A stretch of 64,000 nucleotides of DNA from Paenibacillus aurantius (GTDB lineage: Bacteria; Bacillota; Bacilli; Paenibacillales; NBRC-103111): NCBI RefSeq assembly GCF_032268605.1, contig NZ_CP130318.1, positions 6,154,501 to 6,218,500 on the forward strand, read 5' to 3'. Positions 27,218-35,918 of this stretch are shown here, piece after piece; within the stretch, counting starts at the first letter, position 1, and each line of letters begins with the position of its first letter. The notes beneath the pieces were generated by a model. That model did no database searches, had not been told where the DNA came from, and was given only the letters and a program-made list of their open reading frames with translations. Made by a program: the position numbers and the translations under genes.

Positions 27218-27352
27218 CCCTTGCCGACCTCCATTACGAGTTATTTTAGGATTTCTCCTTCTATAGGAGATGCTGAACAGGCACATGCCGTTCCTCCGGG
27301 CTTCCTTTCCCATATCCTGATTGGGTAAACCTATTGGGAAAGGAACGTGTCC

Positions 27353-28276
27353 ATGCCCACCATCAAAAAGAAGCTCTCCGCCACCCCCACTCTTTTCGAA
27401 ACCTCGCGCCGGCGTCTCAACACCCTCGTCCGCCAGCTCAAAAATCCGAACGAGTTCACCTTCATCGGAATGGGGGACAGCTGGGCCGGGGACGGCCAGA
27501 CGAGCAACACGGTTTTCCGGCTCGTTCTCCAAGCCATCCGTGGTCTGAAGCGCAAGCCGCTGTTCATCCTGCACAGCGGTGATTCGGTGTTCACGGGAAC
27601 CGCTCAGGAGTTCAAGACGGGCGGCGTGTATTCGGGCCTTAAGGTAAGCAGCATCCTCCAGCTGATCCAGGATCCCGCCCGGGGAGTGCCCGACATTCCG
27701 TTCTTCATTGTGCCCGGCAACCACGACCAGACCGGCATTAACGGCCCGCTGGACAATTTCCGCAAATACATTGGGCCGACCCATTGGGCCCTGCATTACC
27801 CGAAAATCCGCACCTCCCTGATCGGGGTCTCCAACATCACCAATCTCGGAGGACCGGGCCAGGAGGTATACGGCTTCCCGCCGGGAGAATTGAATTTCCT
27901 CGATCTCGCCCTTACCGCCGCGCAGCCTAATGCCATTCTCTCGATGCACGTTCCGCCAAGAGTCGGCAAGTGGGCCAACCCGAACTACTTCCAGGATCCG
28001 ACCTCCACCTTCGGAAACAAAAACGGCCAGCTGAACCGCTTTCTAAAAATTGTCGAGGACCGCCTTCCGCTCGCCCTGGTCGGCCATGTCCATGCCTTCG
28101 ATACGCTCTCCTTCCAAGGCACCCGATATGTGCTTTCGGGAGGCGCCGGAGCCCCTCTCGTCAAGGCCGGTTTCCTTAAGGGAACGATTACCCCGATCTT
28201 CCATTTCGTCGAGTTCACCGTCCGCAACGGGAAGGTCGTGAAGCGGCGGATCGTTCCGGTGGGCTTTACCGCCTGA
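27353..28276 (+). CDS. Calcineurin-like metallophosphoesterase with a variant first motif
   Basis: 307 residues from ATG 27353, 8 bp after AAAGGAA. Motifs in order: GMGDSWAGDG, where the usual D-x-H is D-S-W; LHSGDSVF; VPGNHDQ; LSMHVPP; and GHVHAFD. So four of the five metal-site motifs are normal and the first lacks its His. No signal peptide is seen, and the N-terminus is Lys-rich. The substrate is unknown. A strong terminator follows at 28319. Confidence 0.85.
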   Translation: MPTIKKKLSATPTLFETSRRRLNTLVRQLKNPNEFTFIGMGDSWAGDGQTSNTVFRLVLQAIRGLKRKPLFILHSGDSVFTGTAQEFKTGGVYSGLKVSSILQLIQDPARGVPDIPFFIVPGNHDQTGINGPLDNFRKYIGPTHWALHYPKIRTSLIGVSNITNLGGPGQEVYGFPPGELNFLDLALTAAQPNAILSMHVPPRVGKWANPNYFQDPTSTFGNKNGQLNRFLKIVEDRLPLALVGHVHAFDTLSFQGTRYVLSGGAGAPLVKAGFLKGTITPIFHFVEFTVRNGKVVKRRIVPVGFTA

Positions 28277-28318
28277 TCCGGTAACGACGGGCCAGGGAAT
28301 TACCGGTTTCTCCAACAC

Positions 28319-28362
28319 AAAAAAGCTTGCCGTGGTCCGATTGGACTCGCGGCAAGCTTTTT
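28319..28362. terminator. Bidirectional intrinsic terminator
   Basis: AAAAGCTTGCCG pairs with CGGCAAGCTTTT. It serves the metallophosphoesterase on the plus strand and can also stop transcripts from the minus-strand rlmN gene. Confidence 0.9.
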
Positions 28363-28459
28363 ATTGGCTGTGTGCAGAATAAAGGGCCGAGCGTTCAGCC
28401 GGGGTCTTCGCCCCAGCCCCAGAGAAGAAGCCGGTAGGGGCGGCCGAAGGACAAGCTTC

Positions 28460-29533
28460 TCAAGAATGCTGCTCCTCGGGCTTGCGGATTTGCTTGCTTC
28501 TCAGCTGGCCGCAGGCGGCGTCGATGTCGGTTCCGTGCTCGAGCCGTACGCTGCAGCTCACTCCCTGCTTCTTGAGTACGTCATAGAACGCTCGGACGGC
28601 CTCCTGGGTGCTCCGCTGGTACTGGCTGTGCTCGTCCACCGGATTGTACGGGATTAGGTTGACGTTGACGAGCGGCCGCCGGTTCCCGATCAGCTCCGCG
28701 AGCTCCAGCGCATGCTCCTTCGCGTCGTTCACGTCCTTCAGGAGAATATACTCGAGCGTCACCCGGCGTCGGGTCCGGTCCAAGTAATAATCCAGCGCCT
28801 CCATCAGCTGCTCGATCGGGATCCCGCGGTTGATCTTCATGATGCGGGTGCGCAGCTCGTTGTTCGGCGCATGAAGCGAGATCGCCAGGTTCACCTGCTG
28901 GGAGCTGTCGGCGAATTCGCGGATTTTTCCCGCTAGTCCGCTTGTCGAAACGGTAATATGCCGCGGTCCGATGGCGAGTCCCTTATGATCCTGAACGACG
29001 GTCAGGAAATTCATCAGGTGGGCATAGTTGTCGAAGGGCTCTCCGATGCCCATGACCACAATATGGCTCACCTTCTCTCCCTTCCCCTGCCCGTCGAGGT
29101 GAAGCTGCACCTTCATGATCTGCCCGACGATCTCTCCCGCCGTCAGGTCCCGGCTTTTGGCCAGCAGGCCGCTGGCGCAGAAGCTGCAGCCGATGTTGCA
29201 CCCCACCTGGGTCGTCACACAGACGGACAAGCCGTATTTGTGCTTCATGAGAACCGTTTCGATCAGGTTTCCGTCGGTCAGCTTGAGAAGGAACTTAATC
29301 GTTCCGTCCGCCGATTCCTGCCTCGTATGCTCCGTCAGGGTTCCGATCGAATAATGCTCCTCGAGAAGCTGCCGGCAGTCCCCGTTAACGTCCGTCATAT
29401 CGGAGAAGGCCGTCACTCTCTTTCGGTACAGCTGCTCCCACACTTGCACCGCGCGGGATCTCCGCTCTCCCTGGCCCTCCAGCCAATCCCCCAGCTGATT
29501 CAGGGTTAATCCATATATAGATGGTTTCATCAT
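28460..29533 (-). CDS. rlmN: Dual-specificity 23S rRNA/tRNA adenine-C2 methyltransferase RlmN
   Basis: 357 residues. It shows [12 protein letters not shown] near the N-terminus, the radical-SAM cluster motif C112-x3-C116-x2-C119, the partner cysteine C105 (SVCVTTQ) and the methyl-carrying C341 in [16 protein letters not shown] is the SAM-binding GxGEP variant of RlmN. Cfr-type resistance methylases are related, but the N-terminus and the VTTQVGC stretch fit RlmN better. It is single-gene, away from the prpC-prkC-rsgA cluster where Bacilli usually keep rlmN, so it could be a second copy. Confidence 0.88.
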   Translation of the reverse strand: MMKPSIYGLTLNQLGDWLEGQGERRSRAVQVWEQLYRKRVTAFSDMTDVNGDCRQLLEEHYSIGTLTEHTRQESADGTIKFLLKLTDGNLIETVLMKHKYGLSVCVTTQVGCNIGCSFCASGLLAKSRDLTAGEIVGQIMKVQLHLDGQGKGEKVSHIVVMGIGEPFDNYAHLMNFLTVVQDHKGLAIGPRHITVSTSGLAGKIREFADSSQQVNLAISLHAPNNELRTRIMKINRGIPIEQLMEALDYYLDRTRRRVTLEYILLKDVNDAKEHALELAELIGNRRPLVNVNLIPYNPVDEHSQYQRSTQEAVRAFYDVLKKQGVSCSVRLEHGTDIDAACGQLRSKQIRKPEEQHS

Positions 29534-29718
29534 GAGATTCCTCTTTTCCGTGAAGCGGGTCCTTGCTTCTATTGTGCGAAAGAAGGAACGCGGCTAAACC
29601 TGCCGTGGCCCCTTCCCCTCCGACTAGTATACTACTTATTCGGCCCGGTTTGAATGCAAGGAACCTCCAGGGGACGAATGCTTCCTGAAACCTATCCCTT
29701 TTCGACAAAAAAGGTCCC

Positions 29719-29772
29719 AGACGGAGCCCAGGACAGGGAGATAAGACCTACTCCCTATGGTTTTCTCCGTCT
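29719..29772 (+). other. Possible structured RNA leader
   Basis: AGACGGAG (29719-29726) pairs perfectly with CTCCGTCT (29765-29772), and AGGGAG (29735-29740) pairs with CTCCCT (29751-29756) inside it. No T-run follows, so it is not a simple terminator. Known riboswitch classes were not recognised. Confidence 0.3.
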
Positions 29773-29816
29773 TACGTCCCGTTGACAGAGGAGGGGAGAC
29801 AGGCCTATGATGATAT

Positions 29817-29836
29817 TGGTAACCACGTGGTTACCA
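29817..29836. promoter_or_regulatory. Perfect 20-bp palindrome
   Basis: TGGTAACCACGTGGTTACCA lies 267 bp upstream of the secreted propeller gene, within a 569-bp gap (29534-30102) where no protein-coding gene is credible. It may be the binding site of a dimeric regulator. Confidence 0.5.
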
Positions 29837-30102
29837 CAACTTCATCTGGAAGCCCTTCATCCCGCTCTGACGGGTGCTCGGCGGCCGTCCTCTCCTCGAG
29901 GGACCCGCCCTGCATCACGCCTGCTCCGTTTACGCGGGTGTCCGCCAAGCCGTTTTCCCTGCGGCTGGGATCCCGGTTTTCCAGGAGCTCTGCCCTTCTC
30001 CTATCCCGATTTTTGCACCATTCCAGTGCCTTATCCGGTCTGTGGACAGCCCGAAACCAGGGCTTGTCTTCATACATATACCCCATCCAAGGAGGGATTG
30101 AT

Positions 30103-32343
30103 TTGTTTATCCGAAAGCTACGCCAAACGATGGCCTCCCTGCTGTCCTCCGTCATGGTGGCAACTCTACTGGCCGTCCCATCTGTCACATCCGCCGAAGA
30201 AGCTCTCCAGCCTCAGGCCGCACCTGGCAAGAAAGCGGTTTCAAACGTAAGTCTGGATCAGGTGAAATTCGGCGACCCCGAATACCTGACCGCTCCGATC
30301 TCGGGCGTCGTCGGCCTGTTCGACGGTGAGGCCGGCAAGGAAGACGGCCACAATGTCATGTACACGACGGTCAAGGGCATTCCCCCTATGCTGAACGTGG
30401 TGGACCTCGACGACTATAAGGTGCTCCGCACCATTCCGATGGAAGGCGGCGGGGAAGTGTGGAACCACGCCATCGCGCCGGACGGAACCGTGTACATCAC
30501 CTCCTCCGGACAGCTATGGGCTTATTCCCCCGTAACGAAAACCGCCGAGAAAGTATTTACTTACGCGGGAGAAAGCACCTTCTGGTGCCTGGCCATTGAT
30601 GAAGACGGCAAAGTCTATATCGGAACGGGCCCGGGAGGAAAGATTCTCAAATACGATCCCGCCACCAAAACCGGCTATGACTACGGCAGACTGGTCGAAT
30701 CCGGTCAGGTGTATGTGCGCGCCATCGATTACAGCAACGGCTACGTGTATGCCGGCACCTCCAACAGCCGCGTTTACCGCCTGAACGTAAAGACAGGGGA
30801 GAAGGTCGAGCTCGCCTCCTCGCTTAACGAGAAGGGGTACTGCTATGACCTGAATATCGTCGATGACCGGTTCGTGGTCGTCCGCTTCGATACCTCCCAG
30901 AAACGGTATATTTACGACATCCAGCAGGGCAAATGGCTCGACCTTGTGATCGAGAAGAGCTCCTCGGGGCTGCAGCTGCCGAGGGAGTCCTATAACGGCA
31001 AGATTTATTTCCCGGCGGACAAGAAGATCAAAACCTTCGACGTCAACACTTTTGCAGTGGAAGATTCCGGCATGGAATACGAAACGGCGTTCCGCGGCGC
31101 GAACTGGGTGGAGGTGGACGATCCCGACCTTCCCGGCAAAAGCATCGTGACGATGAATTTCCAGGGCATTATCGTCTTCTTCAATCCCGAGACCAAAACG
31201 GTTAAACGGTACCCCAACATCCTGCCCCCTTCCGCTACCATTACGAACAAGCTGGAGAACGGACCCGACGGCAAAATTTATGTAACCGGCATGCAGGCCT
31301 CCAAGGCCGCGGCCTACGACATCGCCACCAACACCTCCACGCTCTTCCCGATGGGGCAGGCGGGAGCCGTGGTTCCTTATGGCAACAAGCTGTACTTCGG
31401 GGTCTATCCGGGCGGAGACGTGTGGGAATATGATCTCTCCCTGCCGGCCGACTCCACCAATCCGAAGAAAATGTTCATCGTGGGCAACGAGCAGGACCGC
31501 ATCGGGGCCAAGGCCATCGGCGGCGGCAAAATTTATTTCGGCTCCATCGCCACCTACGGAGCCTTGGGCGGGGCGATCATCTCGTTTGATCCGGACGATC
31601 CCAACGCCGGCTCCAACTTCGAAGTATTCCGCAACGTCGTCCAGGATCAAAGCGTAATCTCGCTCGTGTACCATGACGGGCTCTTGTACGGATCCACCAG
31701 CATCAACGGCGGAGTTGCCTCCGACCCGGTTGCGGAGGAAGCCAAGCTGTTCGTCTGGGATCCCGTCACGAAGCAGAAGCTTCGCGAGGTTTCGCTGGAG
31801 CTTCCCGGACTGACGAATCCTCCGGCTATCGGAGGACTGACGATCGGACCGGACGGCCTGCTGTGGGGCGGAGCGAACGGGTATGTCTTCGCCATGAACC
31901 CTCATTCCATGAAGGTCGTCAAGTCGTTCAACCTGAATCCGGCCGATAACGGAACCGGCTTCCGCTGGGGCAACTTCCAGCTGCAATTCTCGAAGGACGG
32001 CATCCTCTTCGCCAACCTCGGCCGTAAGCTGTATGCAGTCGATCCGGTAACGTTTGAATCGAAGTACCTGTGTGACACCGAAGCCTTTACCCTTGCCGTT
32101 GACGGCAACCTGTATTATTCGCCTTCCTACAACCGGACCCTGATGAACCGGATTACGATCCAGGTGACCATCCCTGAAGATGTGGATGGCAGCGGCAAGG
32201 TGGACGCGGCGGACGTGGCGCTCGTCGCCCGGTCGATCGGCAAGCCTGTCACCGACAGCAACCGGAGCCTTGATGTGAACCGCGACAACCGGATCAACTC
32301 CCAGGATGTACAGCTGGTCGCGAAGAAAAACAGCGGCTCGTAG
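30103..32343 (+). CDS. Secreted beta-propeller protein with a C-terminal dockerin-like module
   Basis: 746 residues from TTG 30103, which follows AAGGAGGGATTGAT. It has a signal peptide (LRQTMASLLSS core, cut near TSAEE), then a long region of repeated beta strands with Gly-Lys-Val/Ile-Tyr turns (DGKVYIGTGPGG, GGKIYFGS, DGNLYYSPSY), the pattern of SMP-30/PQQ-like propellers. The last ~55 residues hold two EF-hand-like calcium loops, DVDGSGKVDAADVALVAR and DVNRDNRINSQDVQLVAK, the layout of type I dockerin. No cohesin gene is in the window. The enzyme activity, if any, is unknown. A strong terminator follows. Confidence 0.88.
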   Translation: MFIRKLRQTMASLLSSVMVATLLAVPSVTSAEEALQPQAAPGKKAVSNVSLDQVKFGDPEYLTAPISGVVGLFDGEAGKEDGHNVMYTTVKGIPPMLNVVDLDDYKVLRTIPMEGGGEVWNHAIAPDGTVYITSSGQLWAYSPVTKTAEKVFTYAGESTFWCLAIDEDGKVYIGTGPGGKILKYDPATKTGYDYGRLVESGQVYVRAIDYSNGYVYAGTSNSRVYRLNVKTGEKVELASSLNEKGYCYDLNIVDDRFVVVRFDTSQKRYIYDIQQGKWLDLVIEKSSSGLQLPRESYNGKIYFPADKKIKTFDVNTFAVEDSGMEYETAFRGANWVEVDDPDLPGKSIVTMNFQGIIVFFNPETKTVKRYPNILPPSATITNKLENGPDGKIYVTGMQASKAAAYDIATNTSTLFPMGQAGAVVPYGNKLYFGVYPGGDVWEYDLSLPADSTNPKKMFIVGNEQDRIGAKAIGGGKIYFGSIATYGALGGAIISFDPDDPNAGSNFEVFRNVVQDQSVISLVYHDGLLYGSTSINGGVASDPVAEEAKLFVWDPVTKQKLREVSLELPGLTNPPAIGGLTIGPDGLLWGGANGYVFAMNPHSMKVVKSFNLNPADNGTGFRWGNFQLQFSKDGILFANLGRKLYAVDPVTFESKYLCDTEAFTLAVDGNLYYSPSYNRTLMNRITIQVTIPEDVDGSGKVDAADVALVARSIGKPVTDSNRSLDVNRDNRINSQDVQLVAKKNSGS

Positions 32344-32409
32344 AGCGTGCGTGACGCTTAACGAGTAACAGAGCATTAATAGCAAGTCGGATCGAAGCCT
32401 TTCCCCCCT

Positions 32410-32444
32410 CTACCCTTGGCCTCCAGCAGGCCAAGGGTAGTTTT
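32410..32444 (+). terminator. Intrinsic terminator of the propeller gene
   Basis: CTACCCTTGGCCT pairs with AGGCCAAGGGTAG, followed by TTTT. In the rest of 32344-32734 only the repeat at 32631 is recognised. Confidence 0.88.
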
Positions 32445-32630
32445 GCGTTGCCCAACATCTGTTGGCAGGCAGTCTGGTCCCGGCATTCCGGTAAGCGGAC
32501 GCAGCTAATAGATCTCCAAAGCGTCAGGAGGTAGGGAGCGGACATGGCGGAGGTGGGCGGTCATCCGCACAGCCCAAAAACCGCCCGGGCCAGAGGGCCG
32601 GACGGTAGGGAACCTCCAAGAGAAGAAGTC

Positions 32631-32724
32631 CCGTGCCTTATCCGTTAATGTTGTTCCTCTTTCACCCGTCTTCGTGCGCATCAAGGGGTTCTCCTGCCAA
32701 CTAAGCTACCGGATGAGGCACTAG
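32631..32724 (+). repeat. CCTTATCC dispersed repeat, full copy
   Basis: 94 bp. The left end is CCGTGCCTTATCCGTTAATG and the right end is GCTACCGGATGAGGCACTAG. CGTGCGCATC in the middle matches the other copies. Confidence 0.72.
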
Positions 32725-32734
32725 TTCGTCCGCC

Positions 32735-33517
32735 TTAGCCCGGTGCCTTTTTCGCTTTCGTGCACGTCAGCCGGTAATGGCGCCCGTAAGCTTTGCCGTA
32801 GGCCACGATCCGGCGGATGGCATTCTTATCCTCCAGGAGGGCGAACGGGCAAGGATCGGGGGTGGTGTTCACCTCAAGGATCCAGGGATACAGATCGCGG
32901 TCGATCGCAATGTCCAGGCCCAGCTCGTTCATGGCGGGGTAGCGGCGGCCGAATTGAGCGGCCGTTAACCGGGCCAGCCGGTTCATCCCCCTGATCATCC
33001 TCTGGGCTCTCACCGGTCCGACCGTCCGTCTCAGCAAGGTTTCCGAGGGGTAGATCGTGCCCCCTTGGCTTCCGTTGGTCACCGCTTTGCGGGGATGGGC
33101 CAAGCGGCCGACCGTGCCGGTGTTTTGCCACACCCGGTTCGGATCCCTCTGAATCATCACCCGGAAATCGAAGGGACGGCCTCTGTACTTCAACACGCGG
33201 ATTCCTCTCTGGGCCAAATAAAGCCGGCCCCCGGTCCGCCTGCGCAGCGAGCGGTACATGTCTCCGAAGCTGCGAAACGATTGCGTTCTTTCTCCGCTTT
33301 TGTACCGGTAGGATTGCCGCCCTTTCTGGACCCGGACCACTCCGATTCCTCTCGAGCCGCTGTCCGGCTTCACATAGACCATCCGGTACTTTTCCAGCAT
33401 TAGGCGCAAACGGTGCCGGGTCAGAATTCGGGTTTCCGGAACATGCTTGGCTAACCTCGGGTTAGGCAAAAGAAGCCGGGTTTTGATCATCTTGCTGGAA
33501 ATCGACGTTCGGCTCAT
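32735..33517 (-). CDS. YheC/YheD-family spore-coat ATP-grasp protein
   Basis: 260 residues from ATG 33517; an ATG two codons upstream sits directly on the GGGAGAT site, so the second is preferred. It has ATP-grasp features: VYVKPDSGSRGIGVVRVQ (phosphate-binding loop), FDFRVMIQRD near residue 120, and a C-terminal metal site NELGLDIAID...WILEVNTTPDP. YheC and YheD are endospore coat-associated proteins of Bacilli. It is very basic. It is shorter than full YheC (about 360 residues) because the N-terminal region is missing, as in many Paenibacillus paralogues. Confidence 0.85.
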   Translation of the reverse strand: MSRTSISSKMIKTRLLLPNPRLAKHVPETRILTRHRLRLMLEKYRMVYVKPDSGSRGIGVVRVQKGRQSYRYKSGERTQSFRSFGDMYRSLRRRTGGRLYLAQRGIRVLKYRGRPFDFRVMIQRDPNRVWQNTGTVGRLAHPRKAVTNGSQGGTIYPSETLLRRTVGPVRAQRMIRGMNRLARLTAAQFGRRYPAMNELGLDIAIDRDLYPWILEVNTTPDPCPFALLEDKNAIRRIVAYGKAYGRHYRLTCTKAKKAPG

Positions 33518-33694
33518 CCTCATATCTCCCTTTCTCTTCAGGCTTCTATATCATACAGGCCGGTTCTAGCAGGGGTGTGGGCCGCAGGCCGCGGATTTCT
33601 TGGGTGTCCAAACAAGTAACCAACCCTTTGGGAGTGAATATGGTATAGAGTCGGATATGCTGTCACCTTGAAATGTTAGAGGGAGGGGAAGCCT

Positions 33695-34948
33695 ATGGAC
33701 CAACCAGATAACCTTCAATCCGCTTTAGCCCGCATGGAGCCGTATCTGCCCTGGTACCGTCTCTGGATAAACGGGAACGGAGCAGGCGGAGGACCGGTCC
33801 GCTCGCTGCAGGACCTGCCGCTCGTTACCGCATCTATCCTCGAAGCCTATTATTATGCGGAGAATAATCCGCTCGCCGACCGGCCTGAACTGAACTGCTA
33901 CCGGACCTCCGGTACCTCCTCCGGGATCCGCAAAGCGATTTACTATTCGGATTGGGACGAGGAGCAGTACGTCCGCATCAAGGAAGACATCTTCCGCGCT
34001 ATTCTCGGAACCGGCCGGTACCGGACGGCTCTCGCCGATATGGGAACGGGACACGCGGAGGCGACGGCGGTCGAGGTCTTCCGGAGACTCGGGATGGAGG
34101 TGGAATCCATCTCCTTCCGGCTGCCGATCCAGGAGCACCTGGCCAAGCTCGAAAGCTTCCGGCCCGAGGTGCTTTATACCATGCCGTCGATTCTCAACCG
34201 GATTGTGCTGGAATCTCCGGATCCTTCCTCTTATGGCATCCGCCATGTCGTTCTCGTCGGAGAAATCGCTTCCCGCGCCTGGATCCGCGAAACCGCCCGG
34301 CAGCTCGGCCTGGAGCCGGAGCAGATCACAGACACGTACGGCTCCATTGAGGTCGGCACCATCGCCTATTACTCCCACGAGCACGGCCGTTATGTGCTGG
34401 CCGAAGGCCTGTCGGCCGAAGGGATGGGTTCGGAGGAGCTCGGGGAAGGGCTCGAGCCCCTGCCTGACGCGCAGGAGAAGGTGCTTGTGCTGACGTCTCT
34501 CGTAAGGGAGGCTTTTCCGGCGCTGCGTTACGTCACGTATGATGTGGTGCGCGACCTGCGCCCTATCCTGGTGGACGGCCGATGGACGCCGAGCTTTCAC
34601 AGTCTGGTCAAGCGGATCGGCCCGGACTTGAAGCATGGCGAGAAGATCAGCATTTACGACGTGGAAACGGTGGTCTACCGCCATCTGAGCGAAGCGGGAT
34701 TCCGGGTAAAGGTAACGGGGAATGCCCTGACGGTCGCGATTGCGAGTCCCTTGGCAACCGATGAGGTACTGCATTCCATCCGCCATGACCTTGAGCACCT
34801 CATACCCGAAATCGGCATGATGATCCAGGCCCGCCTTCTGGACGGCATCCGGGTAATCCGGGTGAAAGCGGAGGAGCTCACTTCGGGCGGTTCTATCAAG
34901 GGCAAGAAACTATTCTATGAGCAGAGTGGGGAGTCCAGTGAAACTTGA
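33695..34948 (+). CDS. Phenylacetate-CoA ligase-like (adenylate-forming) enzyme
   Basis: 417 residues, related to PaaK and CoF-synthetase. The AMP-binding phosphate loop YRTSGTSSGIRKAIYYS is near residue 70-86, and DTYGSIEVGTIAY near 213 is the adenine-binding A5-type motif. The C-terminal lid domain ends with GGSIKGKK, which may supply the catalytic Lys. Such enzymes activate a carboxylate as acyl-AMP. It overlaps sbnA by 11 bp, so the activated acid is probably used with 2,3-diaminopropionate made by its neighbours (inference). ATG 33695 follows GAGGGAGGGG. Confidence 0.82.
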   Translation: MDQPDNLQSALARMEPYLPWYRLWINGNGAGGGPVRSLQDLPLVTASILEAYYYAENNPLADRPELNCYRTSGTSSGIRKAIYYSDWDEEQYVRIKEDIFRAILGTGRYRTALADMGTGHAEATAVEVFRRLGMEVESISFRLPIQEHLAKLESFRPEVLYTMPSILNRIVLESPDPSSYGIRHVVLVGEIASRAWIRETARQLGLEPEQITDTYGSIEVGTIAYYSHEHGRYVLAEGLSAEGMGSEELGEGLEPLPDAQEKVLVLTSLVREAFPALRYVTYDVVRDLRPILVDGRWTPSFHSLVKRIGPDLKHGEKISIYDVETVVYRHLSEAGFRVKVTGNALTVAIASPLATDEVLHSIRHDLEHLIPEIGMMIQARLLDGIRVIRVKAEELTSGGSIKGKKLFYEQSGESSET

Positions 34949-35906
34949 AGGTGGGATAGCCGATACAATCGGTCGCACTCCGTTGATCAGACTGAATCGC
35001 TTGTTTGAAGGGGCGCCGTTTCAGGTCTATGCCAAGGTGGAAGGAATGAACCCCGGGGGAAGCGCCAAAGACAGGCCGGCCCTGTTCATGCTCCGGGAAG
35101 CGATCCGGCGGGGTGAGGTGACCCCGGAAACCGTCGTGATCGAATCGAGCTCGGGAAATCTCGCGATCAGCCTGGCGCAGCTGTGCGGGTACTTGGGACT
35201 GAGGTTTATTTGCGTGGTGGACCCCCGGACCACGGAGCAGCACAAGCAGATCATCCGCAGCTACCGGGGAGAAATCGATCTGGTGTCGGAGCCCGACCCG
35301 GCAACGGGGGAATTCCTTCCGGCCCGAATCCGGAGGGTGCAGGAACTGCTCCGGCAGTATCCTCATACGTACTGGACCAACCAGTACGGCAATCCGGACA
35401 ATTCCGGAGCCCATGCCGCCACCACCATGAGGGAAATCGGCGAGGAGCTCGGCCCCGTGGACTACCTGTTCTGCGGGGTCAGCTCCTGCGGAACGATCCG
35501 GGGCTGCATGGAATACATCCGCAGCCGCCAATGGACGACGCGCATCGTGGCCGTCGATGCGGCGGGCAGCGTCATCTTCGGGGGACAGAAGGGCCCCCGC
35601 CGGTTTCCCGGCCTGGGCGCCGGGCTGACCCCCGGCCTGTTCCGGCCCGATGTGGCCGACGAGGTCGTGTATGTGTCGGACCTGGACTGCGTCCAGGGCT
35701 GCCGGGATCTCGTCCGCCGGGAGGCGATTCTGGCCGGCGCTTCCTCCGGAGGCGTGATCTCCGCTATCCGCCGGCTCGCGGATACCCTGCCGGCCGGAGC
35801 CGTCTGCGCCGCCATCCTGCCCGACCGCGGGGACCGTTACCTGGCCACCGTCTATAACGACGAATGGGTCCGGCAGGAGCTCGATCCCGCCTGGACTTCC
35901 GCTTAA
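34938..35906 (+). CDS. sbnA: SbnA-type N-(2-amino-2-carboxyethyl)-L-glutamate synthase
   Basis: 322 residues from GTG 34938, which follows TGGGGAG; an in-frame ATG at 34917 has no ribosome site. It is a PLP fold-type II enzyme close to cysteine synthase: lysine in NPGGSAKDRP (K44), phosphate loop SSSGNLAI, and the SbnA-like stretches CVVDPRTTEQHKQIIRSY and AILPDRGDRYLATVY. In staphyloferrin B synthesis SbnA joins O-phospho-L-serine and glutamate, and SbnB then releases L-2,3-diaminopropionate. No siderophore synthetase gene is nearby. Confidence 0.88.
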   Translation: MKLEGGIADTIGRTPLIRLNRLFEGAPFQVYAKVEGMNPGGSAKDRPALFMLREAIRRGEVTPETVVIESSSGNLAISLAQLCGYLGLRFICVVDPRTTEQHKQIIRSYRGEIDLVSEPDPATGEFLPARIRRVQELLRQYPHTYWTNQYGNPDNSGAHAATTMREIGEELGPVDYLFCGVSSCGTIRGCMEYIRSRQWTTRIVAVDAAGSVIFGGQKGPRRFPGLGAGLTPGLFRPDVADEVVYVSDLDCVQGCRDLVRREAILAGASSGGVISAIRRLADTLPAGAVCAAILPDRGDRYLATVYNDEWVRQELDPAWTSA

Positions 35907-35918
35907 GGAGGCGTAACG

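Noticed and set aside
27218-27949. Upstream extension of the hypothetical gene at 26654
   Set aside because: It would overlap the well-supported metallophosphoesterase gene on the other strand; ATG 27217 has the ribosome site.
28460-29533. Cfr-type antibiotic resistance methylase
   Set aside because: The N-terminal [12 protein letters not shown] and the [10 protein letters not shown] region fit RlmN rather than Cfr.
29817-29836. Possible parS (Spo0J) site
   Set aside because: It shares the CACGTG centre but the arms differ from TGTTNCACGTGNAACA, and the locus is not near the origin genes.
29807-30250. Open frame with a good ribosome site just before the propeller gene
   Set aside because: The translation is Pro/Arg/Ser-rich without structure, and it overlaps the true start and signal peptide of the propeller gene in another frame.
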